A stretch of DNA of 64,000 bases from positions 153,952,431-154,016,430 of the forward strand of contig OY740767.1 of NCBI GenBank assembly GCA_963513935.1, written 5' to 3'. Shown here piece by piece: positions 61,346-64,000 of this stretch. Position 1 is the stretch's first letter; the number at the start of each line of letters is the position of its first letter. The position numbers were made by a program, and so were the translations under genes. The DNA comes from Aphrophora alni (taxonomy: Eukaryota > Arthropoda > Insecta > Hemiptera > Aphrophoridae). The notes under the pieces are model-generated. The model did not search any database and had not been told where the DNA came from. It saw only the letters and a program-made list of their open reading frames with translations.

Positions 61346-61639
61346 AAGGATAAAATTCAAACAATTTTAAATAAATCCGGTTTTTACTGCTCTGAATATT
61401 TTTAATATTCTGTCGTTTGTTTATTTATAAAAACTTAAGACATGATTTTTATTAAAGTGATGATAGTGGTAGAGCAGATATAACATCTTATATTTTATTT
61501 TAATGCAAGAACTACTTTTTTAACCTTCAGATGAGAACCTCTCTACGACTAATTAATGTAGATGACTACAACTTTTTTTTTCCTCTTTCTGACTAAATAA
61601 TGTGGATAATTTTCCTGGGACCCCAAACAGGTCTTCCTA

Positions 61640-61828
61640 CCTTTTCACCTATATTCCTTGTCTAAGGATATTATTTGGTTTAGTTTGTGTTGGATAACAT
61701 TTAGTGATTATTTATAGGTCTTTATTTAGATTTGTTTATTTATGTTTTTTTTATACTTTTATTTTGACTATTTTCTGTATTTGTGTGTAAAGTAATATAA
61801 AATAAATAAATTCATTCATTCATTCCTA
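61640..61828 (+). mobile_element. possible LINE 3' tail
   Basis: T-rich sequence ending AAAATAAATAAATTCATTCA, TTCATTCC: a short iterated tail as seen at the 3' end of CR1/Jockey-type copies. No coding part. Weak. Confidence 0.3.
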
Positions 61829-63890
61829 AATAAATATTTAAACATTTTTTCTCATCCATGATTAATTTTTACTTTTTTACTTACGACTACGGAACTGACA
61901 TTAATAATTTTATTTGGTTAGTATTTCAACTGTGAATAGGTGAGTGAGAAAGTTTGTGCAATGTTGTTTGCACTGCTTATTTTACGGATTTTTTATAATT
62001 GAATTTCTTTTTTTTTAACCATTGTTGTACACGTTTTTTTAGTTACTTTAATTGTATATAGTTATTTAAAAGAATTTTTATTTTTTTTCCAGAAAAAAAA
62101 AGTTTAAAAAGAACTATTCGAGTCATTTTAACACTTTCAAATCTTGTGATCCGGGTCGTTGTAAATAGATCCGATTCTTTCGGTTCATCTCATGATCTGT
62201 TCCTTATGAACGAATCGTTCAACAGTTGTTTGTTTACAAGCTATGAGAGAAGAGGTGGAACCTACCCCTAAATGCATTTCATACTTGTTTACTGTATACT
62301 AGGTGAACATAATACAAGAAAGAGTAAAGAGAGGGGTTGTTGTTGTGTTTGTTGGTGTAATGACCACCCCAACATGCACCTTGACATTGTTTACTTCATA
62401 ACAGGGGTTTAGGATGTACAAGAAGGTTTTTGAACTGCGTCGTGGAAATCAATAGTTTGCTTGCACAAGCGCGTTGTATCACAGTTTCAGAGCGATACAC
62501 AATAATGTACAACAAGTTTAGTGTACCTATATTACAAATAGTGGTGTTGGTATGAAAAGGTTTTCTGTGTGGTGAAGAGCGTAAATCCCAAGCTTAAACA
62601 CAAAATGTAAACGGTTTTCTGGAATTCAGTTTGACTGTAAATAGACAGTGTTTGTTTAAGCAAAAGGGATTGTTCTTTGGATATTGCAAGGAGTCCCTCA
62701 GGGTTCCATTGTTTTAAATGTGTCTTATTTTCAAGGGATATTTTTCGTGGTCCAATTTTTATGTAGAGGTGGGGTGAGGGGAAGTTTTATTGTGTGGTAA
62801 TATCAAAATAATTTTAATAATACACTAAATAAATTAGTTTATTCTTGATATTTTTGGTTTGATTACAATTTATAGGGAAATTTAATAAAATTGAAGGAAG
62901 CATGTTATGTTCAGTATTTGTTTGTGTACTTAGAAAAAAAAAACCATATATTTAATTTAAAAAATAATTATTTAAAACAGAACATACATTCTTTTTATCC
63001 TATTTAAATTACATATTTATTTTATAGGAAACTGAAAGCTTGATATTATTAGAAAATAGATATTAATTAGAATATTGTGGAATAATATTAAAAAAATACT
63101 ACGAATAAACTTTGAAAAAAAACATTGCACTAAATTTCTCATAACTACTAAAATAAAAAAAGTATAAATCTGAGAATATATTCATACGTGAAAATGAAAA
63201 ATATAATAATTTTCTTTATTAACTTAATGACTTTTCCTCGTGAGGGGAGATCAGATAAATTAGTATAAAATGATCCTTCTTTATAAATTTTATTGATTAA
63301 AAAAAAAAACAAATATTTTATAATATATTCCAGGGGACCTGGAAATATTAGTTTTTTAACCTATCATATAACTATGATTATTTAAGTATTACGTGAAATC
63401 AAAAAAAAAAAAATTATACACTTATTATAAGGTATATTTAAATCTAAAGTGATTATTTGTTTAAATACTGAAAATGTATTATTACATTGAGCAAATAGTA
63501 ATTATCGTTAGATAAATTACACACAGATTTGAAAATAGTATAAGTAATAATAATAATAATAAGTTGTGTTTTATTTTGACAAGAAATTTACTAATTAAAA
63601 AAAACTAAATATCCTTGTAACAGAAGTATCACATTTCTTTAGAAGTAAAAAAACTAAAAAAATACCAACACAAAAACCCCTCTTTAGTTGGGCAATACAT
63701 AGTTTGTTAAACAAACAATTAATTATTGTCCTAAAGAGAAACATTACTATTACAACATAACAAAACTCAAAATGAAAACATAAACGTAAGGAAAAAAAAA
63801 TCTAAACATTTAAATTTCAAATTAAAAGTTAAAATTAAAACAAACCGTTAAATAATTATTAGTAACAAAATTTGACTTGCGATGTTTGCT
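61829..63890. other. AT-rich sequence, no gene recognised
   Basis: Two GTTTACT-bearing stretches (62230-62310 and 62340-62430) may be very old family E copies. The last kilobase is almost pure A/T-biased DNA without frames. Confidence 0.4.
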
Positions 63891-63929
63891 AAATCACATT
63901 TACACACACACATCCTTTATTCACTAACC

Positions 63930-63933
63930 CCCT

Positions 63934-64000
<67 letters not shown>
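63930..64000. repeat. (CA)n microsatellite running off the window
   Basis: At least 34 CA dinucleotides, continuing past the right edge. A shorter ACACAC run precedes it at 63901. Confidence 0.97.

Noticed and set aside
61023..61370. 115-codon plus-strand frame as a gene
   Set aside because: Its right half is the longest family B copy, and its left half has no recognisable domain.

Overview
The window reads as AT-rich, repeat-saturated arthropod DNA, most likely insect. The reasons are long pure TTAGG/CCTAA arrays (the insect telomere unit), relics of Jockey/CR1-type and RTE-type non-LTR retrotransposons, Penelope-like elements with GIY-YIG endonuclease, hAT and Tc1/mariner-type DNA transposons, and one canonical intron-bounded exon of an animal haem peroxidase. 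I cannot name the species; a hemipteran is only a guess. There are no bacterial-style operons, no tRNA or rRNA genes that I could recognise, and no CRISPR array.

Layout. 1-2.9 kb: a 72-bp satellite, uniform on the left and divergent on the right. 2.9-10.6 kb: single-copy-looking AT-rich sequence with an RTE-type LINE relic and dispersed repeats. 10.6-13.0 kb: a 124-bp satellite. 13-25 kb: a Penelope-like element (PLE) with an open GIY-YIG domain, a LINE split by a hAT element that itself carries a smaller hAT-like element (8-bp target duplications on both), and a second PLE relic with an internal duplication. 25-34 kb: a foldback element, a Jockey-type LINE relic, a frameshifted Tc1/mariner-type transposase, a cluster of a 15-nt motif around a short TTAGG tract, and a 157-bp triplication. 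34-40 kb: a candidate terminal exon, a roughly 200-bp inverted repeat, and several copies of a short family rich in GTAAACA/GCAAACA. 40.9-43.3 kb: a 56-bp satellite inside a dispersed repeat. 44.26-44.48 kb: the peroxidase exon (minus strand). 45.3-47.0 kb: four TTAGG blocks alternating with copies of a reverse-transcriptase fragment, running into the 3' end of the LINE. 48.7-50.5 kb: a 49-bp satellite with higher-order structure. 53.1-54.4 kb: LINE and transposase relics. 55.4-55.9 kb: a pure CCTAA array facing the first TTAGG block. 58-60 kb: a degenerate GA-rich minisatellite. The window ends in a CA microsatellite.

The only convincing host coding sequence is the 225-nt peroxidase exon; the rest of that gene must lie in distant exons that I did not find. 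The interest of the window is in mobile-element archaeology and satellite birth. I saw no novel multi-gene system. The most unusual structures are the TTAGG/reverse-transcriptase higher-order repeat, the opposed telomere-type arrays, the nested hAT elements, and a recurrent GAAGAT-hairpin-GAAAC motif, one copy of which sits downstream of the PLE endonuclease. Repeat-family names A to E used below are local labels made for this window.
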